From NCBI GenBank assembly GCA_002104985.1, contig MCGO01000091.1:97526-161525 (forward strand): a DNA stretch of 64,000 nt, read 5' to 3'. Below the pieces are notes generated by a model that saw only the letters and a program-made list of their open reading frames with translations, had not been told where the DNA came from and did not search any database. This document shows, in pieces, positions 37,657-49,789 of this stretch (its first letter is position 1; the number at the start of each line of letters is the position of its first letter). The DNA comes from Rhizoclosmatium globosum (taxonomy: Eukaryota; Chytridiomycota; Chytridiomycetes; Chytridiales; Chytriomycetaceae). The translations under genes and the position numbers were made by a program.

Positions 37657-38687
37657 TGGTTTCGCTGAGTTGTTTTGTTTCGAGACTGTTTGTTAAGGCT
37701 GACGTGCACATGGACCCCAGTGCCACTCTCCCTCAAAGAAGGAAATAAAATAAACAACAAAGAACTCATGGCTTCAATTAATCGCATTAACGTACTTTAT
37801 ATTTCCATCACTTTTATTCTTATTCTTGCACGGACTGTCTTGCACTGACTGTGTGCAATAATACTCTAACAGCTTATCTCGATCCAACATAATCATTCTC
37901 CCAGACAATTCATCGCGATTCTTCTGAAACTGGTGTCGAATTCGATTGCTGAATACTTTGTCAATGGGTGAATATGAGCACTGGTTGTTATGAAGGTTGT
38001 AGCCCGTAACAAGCTCCGCCGCTCCAATCGAAATCAATTCGGCCAGACTTTCATCGATTACAGCAGCATGCGCTCTATCGAATCAAAGGGTATTTCACTG
38101 CTTCGAACAAGTCAACTTAACTCGAAATCTGATTGAAACCGCAAGTAAACTATCTTTAGGCAAAGAACGATCAGTACCGAATCGAGTATACAATCACCAC
38201 AAGAATCAAACTTACTTGATTCTCGAAGATAGATCATCCTTCTTTGATAAAAAAGTCATAAACAAAAAAGGTGAGCATCAATACCCAATCAATGCCACGA
38301 TCTTGCGTCCCTTTCCAGCTAGAGCTCTGCTGTTCATGGCAATGATCATAAACGCACGCTTCGGAGTATCTACGCTGCGATCTGTGTTATCTTTCACATC
38401 GATCGTTGTCTATCCTCTTTCCCCTCATTTGAACACTATACCTACTGACATAGCCCCTCCTCTTGCCAGGAAACGTTGCTACTGATCAATTCATTCGTAA
38501 CTAGCCTAGCCATTTTACCAACAACCGTCTTTAACGCACAGATCATTACTTTCGTTGCTTAAATTGGTGAGTGTCTTCTTTCTCTCGCACGCATCCCTGC
38601 GTTCTCCTCTGCCTTTTCGAAGTCGGAGGTGCATTCAATCCACTTTACTTCGTGGGATCACTCATTAACATTGATATCCTTATAGAG
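37657..38687. other. 1-kb intergenic stretch with a possible gene remnant
   Basis: This spacer separates the conserved gene block from the subtelomeric part. A minus-strand frame at about 38084-37774 (AHAAVIDESLAELISIGAAELV ... ending in a stop) is open upstream to a possible splice acceptor and could be a last exon or remnant; no family is recognised. The plus-strand ORF at 38216-38485 shows no coding character. The 5' flank of the next gene starts after about 38490. Confidence 0.4.
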
Positions 38688-41600
38688 ATGGTCTGGTTCC
38701 TTGTCATGGACTTTCTCTTTCCAAAAGACAAACTGAGAGTTCAGCCGTTCTCGGAACCGCTTAAACGATTCAAAATCCAAGTAAACAAAGCAGAAATAAC
38801 CGTGTCTGATTTGAAACAAAAGGTGAATTGTGTGGTTTTATTCTCCCGCTGAACTCAATATTTTCGAAAATAGATCAAAGACATTCAGAAGTATCCTGAT
38901 GATCAGCCACTCAAACTGTATTTTACTATTGAAAATCGAAAGGGATTCAGCCATGTCATGCTCACACAGGATGTGATACTGTCCAATGTTTTTGAATTGG
39001 TTCAAGATTGTGAAAAGGAGCTACTCTTTGACTTTGCAGAGTCATATATTGTTACAATTAGTCCCAAGACAAAGACAAATCAAGATCCTGTGACTGTTGA
39101 ATTGAAATCATTGGAGATTGATGAACTGGAAAAGAATGTGAGTCGTCTTTTAATGGCAACATAGTGTTTCTAAATGCAAGCAGGTTATGTTACACTTTTA
39201 TGTTGCCACTGAGATCAAGTTTTACCGCTGTGACCTGACATCCAACCAGGTGTTCCAATCACTTCAAGTTCTTCACTGAAAAAAACACTCACATCTTATT
39301 CATGTGATTTGGTCTTTGAAACTCCTGGCCAAGGGAGCCTGCAACTCCAAACAAGCTCCCAACTGCCACAGGAGGACACATTGACTATGAGTGCCTCCTC
39401 TGATTTCAAGTCCAAAGAAGTCTTTGATGTTTTTATCTCTTACTGTTGGGCAGACATGAATATTGTTGAACTCTTCTATGCTGAATTGAAAGCAAGTTTT
39501 CCTCAATTGAAAGTTTGGAAGGACAACAAAGGAGGTATGACAAGTGACGTTTACACTGCAATGCCACAAGGCATTTCCACATCAAAAATAGTTATGGCAT
39601 TCTTTTCTGAGGCTTACTTTGTGAGATCTTTGCTTTTGATGAGGCTCCTACTAATTGCCTTCAGAAATCAGAAAATTGCAATCGTGAAATCAAATATGCT
39701 GCAGATCTCAAGAAAAACATCATGCCAGTCCATCTTAGCAATGACAATGTGCCAAATTTAGTTGCGTTGAGGGATGAATTTCCAGCCCCCTTTTTTATTA
39801 CTGCTGGAAAATTATACCATGAACTGAAGGGAACAGATGCAACAACTGAGCAATGGAAAAACCTCATCCACAACGCTTACAAAGAAGTTTGCGGAAAGGG
39901 ATCATTGTCTTCAGTTGATCCTACTCTGGCAACACTCTATCTGTGGCTGAGACCAGTTGATTTCTCCAAGGACTATGCCTCTTTTAAAGAGGAATATGTG
40001 GCAGGCACTCGTTTGCAGGTTATTGACTCATTGAATGCTTGGAGAGTGACTGATGAAAGAGCCATGTTTATGCATGGTGCTGCTGGGACTGGAAGTCACT
40101 TGTGGTGTACAGTCTGCGTGTGAATCTCCCCAAAGAGCAGTATGTGTTGGGGCCATGTTCATATGCAGGCATAATGATGCTCTCAAAAGTGATCCGCTGG
40201 TTCTTATTTCATCTATTGTGTATGAACTTTGCCAAACATTGGGTGGTGAATTCAAACGCCATGTTGAGGCTGAAAAAGCCCTTGATGATCAGCGTGTGAA
40301 AGAGAACAAACAAAGTATTCTGAAGGTTCCAATAGTAGCCTTTGAAACCTTAGTAGTTGATGGGCTCAGGAAACTGACTTCATGTGACAAGACTATTTTG
40401 ATTGTTATAGATGCATTGGATGAGCTCAAGAAAGAAGATCGTCGCCCAATCTTGACTATTTTATCTGATATATGCAAAAAGCTCCCTCCATGGGTAAAAG
40501 TCTTTACGACAGGCCGTCCTGAAAAAGATATATTTCAAGCCCTGCAGTTGATGAGTCCATTTATGTTGGACATATCTGACAAAAGCAACTTGGAAGATTT
40601 GGAGAAGGTGATCAACACCAAGCTTAGTAACTATTGGAAAACCATTCTTCCAAATACTATTGAGTTGAATGCTGTTCAGAACTTCAGAAAAAATCAGCAG
40701 GTCTATTCATTTTTGCTTGTAACATGTGCAAGCATATTATTGATAAGAAGCTGGATCCTGACTCTGCATTGAAGGCTATCCAAGGGCTGGAACCAGGGAC
40801 TGATGCAGTTTATAAAACAATCTTAGAGTATCAATTTCATGACAGAGATTTCAACATGGAAGTTTCTGAAAAACTGAGAGTATTTAAAAGAGTATTTTCT
40901 GTATTGCTTGGCCTCAAAAAGCCACTTAGCGTTGTGCACTTGGCCAATGTTGGCAACTTGATTTATTCTGAAGTTGAATCTGTAGTGTCTGATGTATGTT
41001 GTCTATGTTGTTAGGTTTGTTCTAACAAAACTTAGTGCCGTTCCATATTAAAATTTGAAAATGGAATTATATCTGTACTCCACAAGAGTGTAAAAGATTT
41101 CTTTTATGATAAAAGCCGAAGTGGCACAGAATTTCAAATTGTAGCTATAGACTCACAACTTGCTGTACAGTGCCTCAAAATTTTGGCAACCAACTTAACC
41201 CGCAATATGTCAGGGTTAGATTCAACAAAGTTTTACAACAAGGAAAATCTGGCTCAGCTGCCAGCTTTGAATGATGATATTCTGTATGCACTGGAATTTT
41301 GGATTCAACACTATTTGACAGGATTTCAAACTGCATCATCTGCAATACAAGAGGTTATGATTCAGAGCCTTCACAACTTTGTGACCTCTGTTCTTCCTTT
41401 CTACTTAGAGGCTCTGCTCCTGATTTCCAACCTGAGCTATGTGTTCCCCGCAATTGAGATCATAAAATACCTCTTCTCAAAATTTGAACAACAAACAGAT
41501 GACATGAAAATAATACTCTCTTTACTCAATGACCTGAAATTCATTGGCTTTAATTTCCGCAACCAACTATTGGCTAGTCCACTCCAGGTCTACAATCATG

Positions 41601-42928
41601 CACTTATTGGTGTGCCTCAAGAAACTAAGTACTTTGAGCAATATAGTCATCTTGTAACTGCACGTATAACTATCGGGGCTGAAAAGAACTGGGGCCCATT
41701 AACACTCACTGGGCATTCCAGTATGGTGAGATCAGTGGCATTCTCCCCTGACTCAAGGACAGTCGTTTCTGGATCAGAAGACCAAACAGTCAAATTATGG
41801 TCTGTGGAAACAGGAGAATGTGTCAAGACCCTTGCTGGGCATTCTTTGTCTGTTAGATCAGTGGCATTCTCACCTGACTCAAGGACAGTTGTTTCTGGAT
41901 CAGAAGACCAAACAGTCAAAGTATGGTCTGTGGAAACAGGAGAATGTGTCAAGACCCTTGCTGGGCATTCTTTGTCTGTGAGATCAGTGGCATTCTCACC
42001 TAACTCAAGGACAGTCGTTTCAGGATCAGAAGACCAAACAGTCAAAGTATGGTCTGTGGAAACAGGAGAATGTGTCAAGACCCTTGCTGGGCATTCTTTG
42101 TCTGTGAGATCAGTGGCATTCTCACCTAACTCAAGGACAGTCGTTTCTGGATCAGAAGACCAAACAGTCAAATTATGGTCTGTGGAAACAGGAGAATGTG
42201 TCAAGACCCTTGCTGGGCATTCTGACGCAGTGAATTCAGTAGCATTCCACCCTGACTCAACGACAGTGGTTTCTGGATCAGGTGACCATACAGTCAAATT
42301 GTGGTCTGTAGAAACAGGAGAATGTATCAAGACCCTTGCTGGGCATTCTGACTCAGTGAATTCAGTAGCACTCTCACTAAGGACAGTGGTTTCTGGATCA
42401 AATGACCAAACCATCAAATTGTGGTCTTTTGAAACAAGGAATTGTGTTAAAGTGCAGAACCTTGCTGGGCATGATGGCATAGTGTTTTCAGTGGCATTCC
42501 CAGACTATTCCCCCCAGACTGTCGTTTCTGGATTTGCTGACAAACAAATTAGATTGTGGTCTGCAGAAACAGGGGAATATGTCAAGAATACTGCTAGGCA
42601 TCATGGGAAAGTGTGTTCAGTGGCATTCTCACCTGACTCAAAGACAGTGATTTCTGAATCAAATGACAAAACAATCAAATTGTGGTCTGTGGAAACAGGG
42701 GAGTGCATTGAAACATCTAATTGGGGCAGACATGACAAATCAGAAATATTCATGTCCTTATCGGAGAAATTTAGCTCTTCAAAGTTAGCTATATCAGATG
42801 GATGGCTTTGTAATATAGATGGAACATACCTGTACAATCTTGGTGAAGAAATAAGGTTTAGTTTTGATCATATGGCTGTTACTTGGTGCATTAATAATAA
42901 TGTCTTTTGCCTGAGTCTCAAAGAATAA
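38688..42928 (+). CDS. Ubiquitin-like/Crinkler-type header - TIR - NACHT - WD40 receptor (NLR-like)
   Basis: Fungal NLR-architecture protein. Exon 1 (38688-38822) and exon 2 (38874-39137) encode a header with ITVSDLKQKIKDIQKYPDD, like the ubiquitin-fold start of Crinkler proteins. The TIR domain (39.38-39.9 kb) has VFDVFISYCWADMNIVELF and, across an intron, EAYFKSENCNREIKYA, retaining a Glu where TIR NADases have their catalytic one. The NACHT ATPase has P-loop GAAGTG(K)S, Walker B TILIVIDALDEL, FTTGRPE, and SAGLFIFACN after frame correction. A linker (CRSILKFENGIISVLHKSVKDFF) precedes eight WD40 blades. The frame is broken at 40091-40097, 40149-40154 and 40687-40693, each one base short in an A or G run. 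Probably an innate-immunity or allorecognition sensor (inference). Confidence 0.78.
41705..42712 (+). repeat. Eight WD40 repeats; blades 1-5 are a 126-bp near-identical tandem array
   Basis: Units begin at 41705, 41831, 41957, 42083 and 42209 with exact 126-bp spacing; blades 2 to 4 differ by only a few bases. Blades 6-8 (from 42335) are more divergent, and blade 6 lacks three residues of the FSPDS segment. Each unit reads LAGHS..VRSVAFSPDS then a WD-type end (VKLWSVETGECVKT). Confidence 0.95.
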
Positions 42929-42975
42929 AAGAGTTAAGGGTTTCTATACTCTTGGGTCAGTTGGGTTAGACCCAT

Positions 42976-43041
42976 AGACCCATGCTACCATGCTACTATG
43001 CTACCATGCTACCATGCTACCAAAATTCATGCTACCATGCT
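42976..43041. repeat. CATGCTAC short tandem repeat
   Basis: Imperfect tandem copies of an 8-9 bp CATGCTACC unit lie between the NLR gene and copy A. Unstable simple repeat with no ORF. Confidence 0.85.
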
Positions 43042-43158
43042 TCCAAACTGGTGTGATAATTAACCATAGATATATCTTACTCCATAAATGGATATAGTAT
43101 AGTGGTTCTATACTGTTGGATTAAAAAGAGTTTGTAACGTCAGACCAAGAGAGGAGAA

Positions 43159-46100
43159 ATGAGTGAAACCCAAAGGTGAGTATGAGTCTGTTTGAGTTGT
43201 GTGTATCTCAAAATGGAGAGAGTTGTACATCAGGATGCAACTTATGATCCGACAATAATTTTGGATGTCTGAGTGGGCTGAAGGGGTCGGGGTTATGCCA
43301 AGGGGGGTTTCTTTGTGTTTGGTGATGGTGGGATGGTGATAGTTGTATGTGCTGTGGGTGGTTGTGTTGGGTGGTTGGTTCATCAAATGATAGCTCTTGA
43401 AGAACTCCATCTATTCATCCCTTCAAAAGCCCCATATCTTTTATGTTAAATAAGGCATTGCTATCCTTTCTGATTATTCCTCATTGATCATCATACTTTA
43501 AATCCTTTTTACTTACTACCACCACTTTCCAACAATAGATCAGAACGAGAATGTTCCATGGAAGAGTGCAAGGACGTTCCTGCCTTCAGCAACAAGTATG
43601 CATTGGCAAAACATGGGAGGATGGTTCACCAGCGAGTTGTTTCTGTTCGATATTGGATCAATGACTACACACGTAAGTTCTTTTGAAAGAAAACATAAAT
43701 AACACATCTTAATTTAGAGGAAGATGTACTCACAATTATTCCAAGAGATTCAGACAACAACATGTTCAACTGCATCAAGTGTGACCTTGCTGTAAGCCAT
43801 CCAGAGAAGCTCCAGAATCATGTCAGAAAGGCAAAGTGTGGCTTGACTCATCCTGCCATATTTGGGTTCATGTGCTTGGATTGTGCCTATGTTTGTGTTA
43901 CAGAGAATGGCATCAGGGTTCACTGTCGAAACAAGCATCCAAAGAATCCATACTGGGGATACAGGCCAACCAAAGTGACAAAAGTTCACACTCGTGTCTA
44001 CAGAATGTATAACCCAGAGGAAGGCTTTGATGCCAAGATGAGATCCAAGGAACTCAAGAGCTTTGCCCGTAAACAGAAGAAGATTAAAAACACTGCTGGA
44101 TCACGTTCAAAAGCTTATTTATCCACTGGATTGGAAACTGCTGGTTTGATTGCCTCTTCAAGCAAAACAAACACTCCATTCTTGAATAATGTATGTCTTT
44201 TGTTTTCCTGTGGGTCCATTACTTACTCTATGTGAAATAGATGGGATGGGACAAGTTGGTGTTTGGTGTTGATGCAATCAAGAATCCAGCCAACTACATT
44301 GCCATATTGAATGAGACAAAAGACACAAAGGCCATTGTAATTCTCTGTCGTTTATTTTTGGAGAAAGTCAATGAGTTGGCAACTCTGCCTGGAACCCAAC
44401 CAACCCGCACTGTGATCAAGAATGCTGGCCGTAAATCAACAAATGACTCTGGATATGCAGGAAAGGCTTTCAAGCCTATTGATGTCAAAACTACTATCCC
44501 AGCATACGCTAGAACACTTGGAGTATTTGTAACCATGTTGATTGCTCGTAAGCAGGGCTCCAACACAAGAACAAAGATGCCAATGCTAAGTAATGAGGTC
44601 AACAGAGCTGTTGAGGGATTCTTGGAGGCCCTTGATGTTCCTCTCCTTTGCAGAACAAATGCAGTCTTTGAGAATCAGCAAGAAGCTCTGATCAAATTGC
44701 TGCGAATTGTCTTGTTTGAAGATATTGGATTTGAAGGTCTGAACACAAGTCAAATCCATTTGGTGGAGGAGTTCTTGTTGCTAAGATTCCTGCAACCTGA
44801 TGGTACTTTTTGCAAGGAACAGCTCATGACTGGGCCATGTACTCATTTTTTGTTTACTTGTCGTTGTCTTGTCTTGGAATGGTGTCAAGAAATTGCTTCT
44901 TTTGGAACTTGGATGAGTAGAGCCGAGAAGGAAAAGTGAGTTTTTTGTATTTGTCTGCTCTTTCTAAATATGTTTAAAACAAGGGAAATCAATCAAGTTA
45001 TTGAGCTTGTCAGCTATGGGAAGCATAGTCTCCCTTATGCCAAAATGAAGCAATTCAAGTCCACGTGTGGATTGATCATGATGGGCAGTAATACAGCCAA
45101 TCTCATTAGCAAGCATTGGGATTACAGTTTGCCTAATGAGCCAAAGTTGGTTATCGATGGTCGCTTGGGTGTTTCAAAGACCATGTTCCGGGAAGGTCGA
45201 GCAAACTACTTTAGAGTGATCACAACAGATCTCAGTAATTTGCTGTTTGGGATGGATGTTTCAGACTTCACGTTTCACCCAAAATGATTGACTGACAATG
45301 TCTCAAACTCAAGACCAGGCTACAGCTTCATGACAGAGCAAGCCAACAGCTCTACATTTAATGAAGAAAATGGGAACAGACTTGAAATGCACATCAAAAA
45401 GACCAAGTACTTGAGGACTGAGTTTTTTGAGCCCACAAGACTTATCTACAAATCAGAGGCAATGGAGCTGTACACTGGTATTTTGGTTCAATTTGCTGCA
45501 TTCATCTGACCCTTTTCTTTCTTTTTAGCAAAAGTGGACAACTTTATTTCCATTATGATGCTTGGTCTTGCATTGTTTTGTGGAATGCCTCCCAGAACAA
45601 CAGAGTTTCAAATGACGACTATTGTGAATTCTGGGTTGGGAAAAAGGAACTTGATGATTCTTGAGCACAGATTATGCATCAACTTGAGGTAATTTGTGTC
45701 CTTGTTTGGGGTGATTTACTTAGCAACACGGTTTGAAAAAAGATACAACAAATCAAGTGCAAACTCTGGATTTCATAAAGACTTATTTCGGTTTGTTCCA
45801 GATGAGCTAGCACAGATTCTTGTAAAGTATCTGGTCTTTGTTTATCCACTCTATATGTAAGCACTTACTTGTATTGGTTGTGGTGACTACTTATGAAACA
45901 ACAAAGTGCATTCTGGGCTGACATAAGAATCCGCAAGAAGCTGACTTTCTTGACCCATGAAGATGAAATCCAAGCCAAACCTTATCTCTTTTTGAGAAAC
46001 GGAATCCCTACCAAAGTATCCAAGCTACATGGCTTGTACATTCAAAACTTTTGGAATGTTTTTGGAGTCAATCTGGGTTACAACTGATGGTGCAGCTATT

Positions 46101-46742
46101 ATCCGCAAAATGAAGGCTATATCTGACAAGTGGTGGGAATGGTGCAGTTTGATTGGTGAGGCTGCTTCTTCAAGTAGTTCATCCAAGGCTGCAGCAGGAG
46201 CACAAACAGGATCTGGGTCAGCCTCTGGTTCCGTGGTGATTACAATCCAAGAGAGCAGTGAAGATGAAAAGAGTGGTAATTCAGTAGACGATATTGAGGA
46301 CAATCAAGTTCATAGAGACAAGGAAGGTGATTATGAAGGAGAAGAGGGATTTGATAGTATGGACAACTGTGTCATGGAAAATGAATTTGCAGTTGATAGT
46401 GATGGTGATGTTAATGAAAGTGAACATGGTGAAAGTAACAGTGTCAATGAAAGTGAACATGGTCAAAGTAACAGTATGGATGAAAGTGAAGGTGGTGGTA
46501 GTGACAGTATGGATGAAGTCAGAACAAATCAATCTGAGTTTACCAACAGTCAAGAAGTTTCAACTGGAAACAACCCACCACTTGATTCCATCTATACCAA
46601 TGATCGTAATGACCCATCACTTGCAAACTATTATGCAAGAATTGACAAGTTCTTGGAAGATCATGCAGAAATTCTTGGGTACAACAATACACTAAGTGAG
46701 GATGAAGCATGGGCTACTGACTACAGTGACGTTAAAGATTGA
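43159..46742 (+). pseudogene. Copy A of the zinc-finger tyrosine-recombinase-like gene, inactivated
   Basis: Same exon plan as intact copy C: exons 43159-43175, 43539-43672, 43718-44190, 44241-44935, 44984-45477, 45529-45688, 45743-45856, 45907-46742. The N-terminal C2H2 fingers and the box I region (FCGMPPRTTEFQMTTIV) remain. Two lesions destroy it: a TGA at 45285-45287, where B and C have CGA (Arg), and a 137-bp deletion at 46077/46078 that removes the box II Arg/His, GHS and Tyr block and shifts the frame. The deletion joins at a TGGG microhomology. The acidic tail persists out of frame. Copy A is clearly more diverged from B and C than they are from each other, and no right-hand inverted repeat is seen. 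Confidence 0.85.
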
Positions 46743-46888
46743 AATTCAAACCATGTGCTTTGTTGTTTTCCTACTTTTCATTATTTCCTTCAATCATGCT
46801 TTCATCACCTTTTAAGATTAACTCGTTTTTGTTTCGTGTTTATTCTTTGTTTCAAGAAATGAACAAAGAGTTTATTTGATAAAAAAAG

Positions 46889-48388
46889 TCACTTTTTATC
46901 AGCAAGATAAGAAATAATATGTTTGGCAATCCATTCAACTTCTTCAACATTTCCCCGTTTAACAATTTTTGCATATCTCAAAAACTTTTCAGGATGCTGT
47001 CGGACAATAAAATTGCTTGTGCGTAAGCTATCTGTCAATATAAGAGAAGTTCTCTCTTTCCAGCAAGCTTCTTGCTCCTCTTCTGTTAATTCTGCAGCTA
47101 TTTCTGGAGGATATAATCTGACAACATGCTTCTTGTCCTGAAAAGGTATAAAAGCCACTTCATTTTCTTCAAGATTTATCCAAGTGTCTGAATCAGAAGT
47201 ATAACATTGGTTTTACATTGCGTGGAGTTGGATTGCCAGTATATATAGGAATTAATACCCCAATTGAGTAAGAATGGTTGCTGAGGTCCAGGTGATATTT
47301 GGTTCCTCGACCACACTTTGTTGATGTAGCAAAGCATGCAGTGAAACCAGGAAATAGAATATCTCCATGCTTTGCAACAATCTTGTTTGGTAAACATCAG
47401 TGCCGCCATAATAAGTCTTATTACCCAAACCTCATGAATTAATTTTGTACTTTGCGTTGCTTCATTACCCATCAAAACTTCCGAAATAGTCTTGAGATCT
47501 TCAACAAGGGGCCGGAGACCAATGATTGCTTCTTTTAAAAGTGGGCAAATATGGGTTTCCAGTGAGAAGTATTCTCCGTCCACAGTTGCCTGGGTCACTG
47601 ATACGTCTGGAATCACAATACTTTTGTTGTAATGAACATCAGCCTGACAAAAGATTCTTTAGAATGTGATTTCAAAGAGGGTTACATACAATTCTGGAAG
47701 GATGCAATGGATTTGAGCAACGGTTTCGAAGGTTAGTTGTGTGCATAAGGAACTATGCCTGGCATTATTTGTTTGTTTATTCGAAACAGGTTTCTTTAAG
47801 CAATGTTTGCAATAAAGAGCCAGCTACAATCCGTTGTAATTTTGATGGTCAGTTTTCAGGTACATAATGAGTCTTTCACAGTGCCGCACGTCGTCAGATG
47901 TTTCAAAAATCCCTCTGTCTTCGTTTGAATCATATCCGTCCTCTATTTCTTTGACAAACCATGCCTCCCTACCCGAGTCCAAACCCATCCAACAATCAAA
48001 CACCTGCAGATAGAATCCTCTTTCTTGCCACCTGTCTTCTTCTTCCTCAGCAGTGGAAGCCATCCATCCAGACATGATTTCACTTATAGCCCCAACTTCT
48101 TCGACCTCCATTTCCATTTTATCTTGTATCTTGTAGCTCACTGAGCAAAGCTTCAAGTAGTTGAGCACGAGCAAGGCAGAGCTGATTGTACTTCGAAAGC
48201 TCTTTGATCTTGATAGCCCTTTCGTCTTCCACCCGCAGCGCCAGTTCTAATGATGCTCTTGCCAACTCCTTCCCACCTTCCGAAATCTTGCAGTTCAGAG
48301 CAGCAGCTTGTTGTGTCCACAAGACAAGCTCCTTTCCTTTGTCTCAGACCACGGCAATAAGCTCATCAGTTGTATAGCTTTGAGCCAT
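46889..48388 (-). pseudogene. Disrupted orphan gene(s) of the subtelomere
   Basis: Minus-strand coding-like segments: 48388-48119 (MAQSYTTDELIAVV, a TGA at 48344-48346, then in frame DKGKELVLWTQQAAALN and a helical Glu/Arg-rich stretch); 48150-47824 (MEMEVEEVGAISEIMSGW ... ending NYNGL); then CKHC...C segments, 47616-47176, and 47190-46889 (EENEVAFIPFQDKKH ... ISYLADKK). There is no recognised domain. Frames change between segments, partly by likely introns and partly by breaks, and the in-frame TGA could be a CGA-to-TGA change. It may be one multi-exon gene or two (split near 47824). Function not assignable. Confidence 0.4.
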
Positions 48389-48480
48389 TTGAAACAAAGT
48401 AAAATAATGCAAAAACTCTTTTCATTCAATCGTGCCATCAATAGATAAATATAAAAAACTAAGGATCAAAGTACACCTCA

Positions 48481-49107
48481 TTACAACTCCGCTAAAGTCT
48501 CCTCCGAGCCGCCGCGGCTTCTAGTGTTGGCAGACGGCCCTGCACCTTTCAGTTGATCAGGTTTGTTCTTTTTGGATGGAGTCTTTCTAGGGGCAGCGTC
48601 TCCCTTCAACTTGCGTCCTTGGTATGCTCTTTGTAGAACAGAATCAACTGGACCTGGGTTAGGGCTTGCGGGAGAGCAATGGGTGTCACAGAAACAGAAT
48701 GAACAGCATCGACAGGGGCAGGGAGGTTAAGACCAGGTGGATCCGTAAGGGGAGGGGCATGAACATAAGGGACAATGTCAGGGGCAGGGAGGTTAGGGGG
48801 AGGGAGGGGATTCACTGGTGGTTGAGGGCAGAGAGTGGACGGGGAAAAGAGGCCTGCTTCCACAAGACGTGTATGATGAGTGCGGCCTCCGTTGACAGTG
48901 TTGGTCACTTTTGTAGGGTCGAGGGTTTGCAAGTACATGTCGTAGGCAAGTTGAGGGGCAGTTCTGTCAAATTCTTGTCTCTGCGGAGCAGACAGAAGAG
49001 CCCTAAGTTTCGCTGTCAGGAATGGTAGAGTTGACTTGATGACGTTGTTGATGCCGTTTTGTTGAGCAGCATTGACAGATGCGGCTGTCTTTGGTGGAGC
49101 TGCCATT
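48481..49107 (-). CDS. Hypothetical Pro/Ala-rich protein
   Basis: Starts MAAPPKTAASVNAAQQNG. A helical N-terminal part (FLTAKLRALLSAPQRQEFD) is followed by a Pro-rich region. As sequenced the frame stops at 48606. One extra C in the run near 48675 would continue it as ASPNPGPVDSVLQRAYQ and a Lys-rich end to the stop at 48481, a better C-terminus. Unknown family. It lies back to back with the next gene (18 bp between starts), so one of the two starts may be wrong. Confidence 0.45.
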
Positions 49108-49125
49108 TTGGTGTTAAAAACGATG

Positions 49126-49470
49126 CAAAGAAGAGAATCCATCCAAAGAGCACTCCAAGTTGTTGAGTCTGTTGTCACTGTTTCAAAGCCTGCCCGAAGA
49201 AGAAAGTCGATCAAACCCATTCATACAGTTGACACAGCTTCAAAATATCAACCTGGGACAAGATTGTTCTACATCAGCAAAGCAATGCAAGCAGTACAAG
49301 AGTTGGTTCCTGTTGTTGGACCGAAACAAAAACAGAGAGCGCCCCGACAGCCTCCAGAAGAGCAGACAACGAAAAAGCAAAAAACTTTGGGAGAAAGGAT
49401 TCTCGAGGATATAGTTCATCCTGAAAACAAGTTTCCTGATCCAATGAAGTCAGCTGGCTATTTCAAATAA
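49126..49470 (+). CDS. Hypothetical basic protein
   Basis: ORF MQRRESIQRALQVVESVV ... ending PMKSAGYFK; basic, with a Lys/Gln-rich middle (PKQKQRAPRQPPEEQTTKKQK). No family recognised. It overlaps no stronger frame. It could be an exon of a larger gene that the downstream retroelement interrupts. Confidence 0.4.
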   Translation, partial: QRRESIQRALQVVESVVTVSKPARRRKSIKPIHTVDTASKYQPGTRLFYISKAMQAVQELVPVVGPKQKQRAPRQPPEEQTTKKQKTLGERILEDIVHPENKFPDPMKSAGYFK

Positions 49471-49789
49471 AGTGTAGTTGTTCTATGTTAAAAATTCAGC
49501 CTGAATCAATCAAACCACCCAACAAAGCTTGTGGTAAGGAACTCTTGGAAGCTTCATCCAAGACAATGACAAATGCTTACTTTACAATAGTTTGAACCTA
49601 TGCTTGCACTTTATGCAGCAAAGCGAAGGATTGTATCCAATGTTCTAATAACAGAGTCTTTGGAAGTTGCCACGGCACATTGCCCTTTCTTGACTGTTCT
49701 TCTTAAAGCCACAGAGCAACAAGACACTGGATATTCAGTGTAAGTCTCTTTGATCCTAGACCAATTTAACGTAAGTGGTTCCGATTCTC
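49471..49789 (+). other. Gene-like exon remnant upstream of the retroelement
   Basis: Between a hypothetical ORF and the retroelement lies an exon-like frame at about 49589-49742 (FEPMLALYAAKRRIVSN ... ATEQQDTGYS) bounded by TAG and GTAAGT. A small upstream frame (NQSNHPTKLV, 49500-49533) ends at GTAAGG and splices to it in frame. This looks like part of a host gene cut by the element. No family recognised. Confidence 0.35.

Noticed and set aside
41647..42480. 277-codon minus-strand ORF with a repeated pattern
   Set aside because: Antisense of the WD40 repeats; its periodicity is inherited from the 126-bp units.
43108..43410. Minus-strand ORFs (also 52925-53176 and 57693-57923) sharing a Lys-Ser-Tyr-His-Leu-Met segment in copies A, B and C
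   Set aside because: They fall in intron 1 of the recombinase genes and agree only over a 45-50 bp core; better explained as a conserved noncoding element.
46029..46742. 237-codon ORF read as a separate acidic protein
   Set aside because: It is the frame-shifted last exon of copy A; the homologous tail in B and C belongs to the recombinase-like protein.
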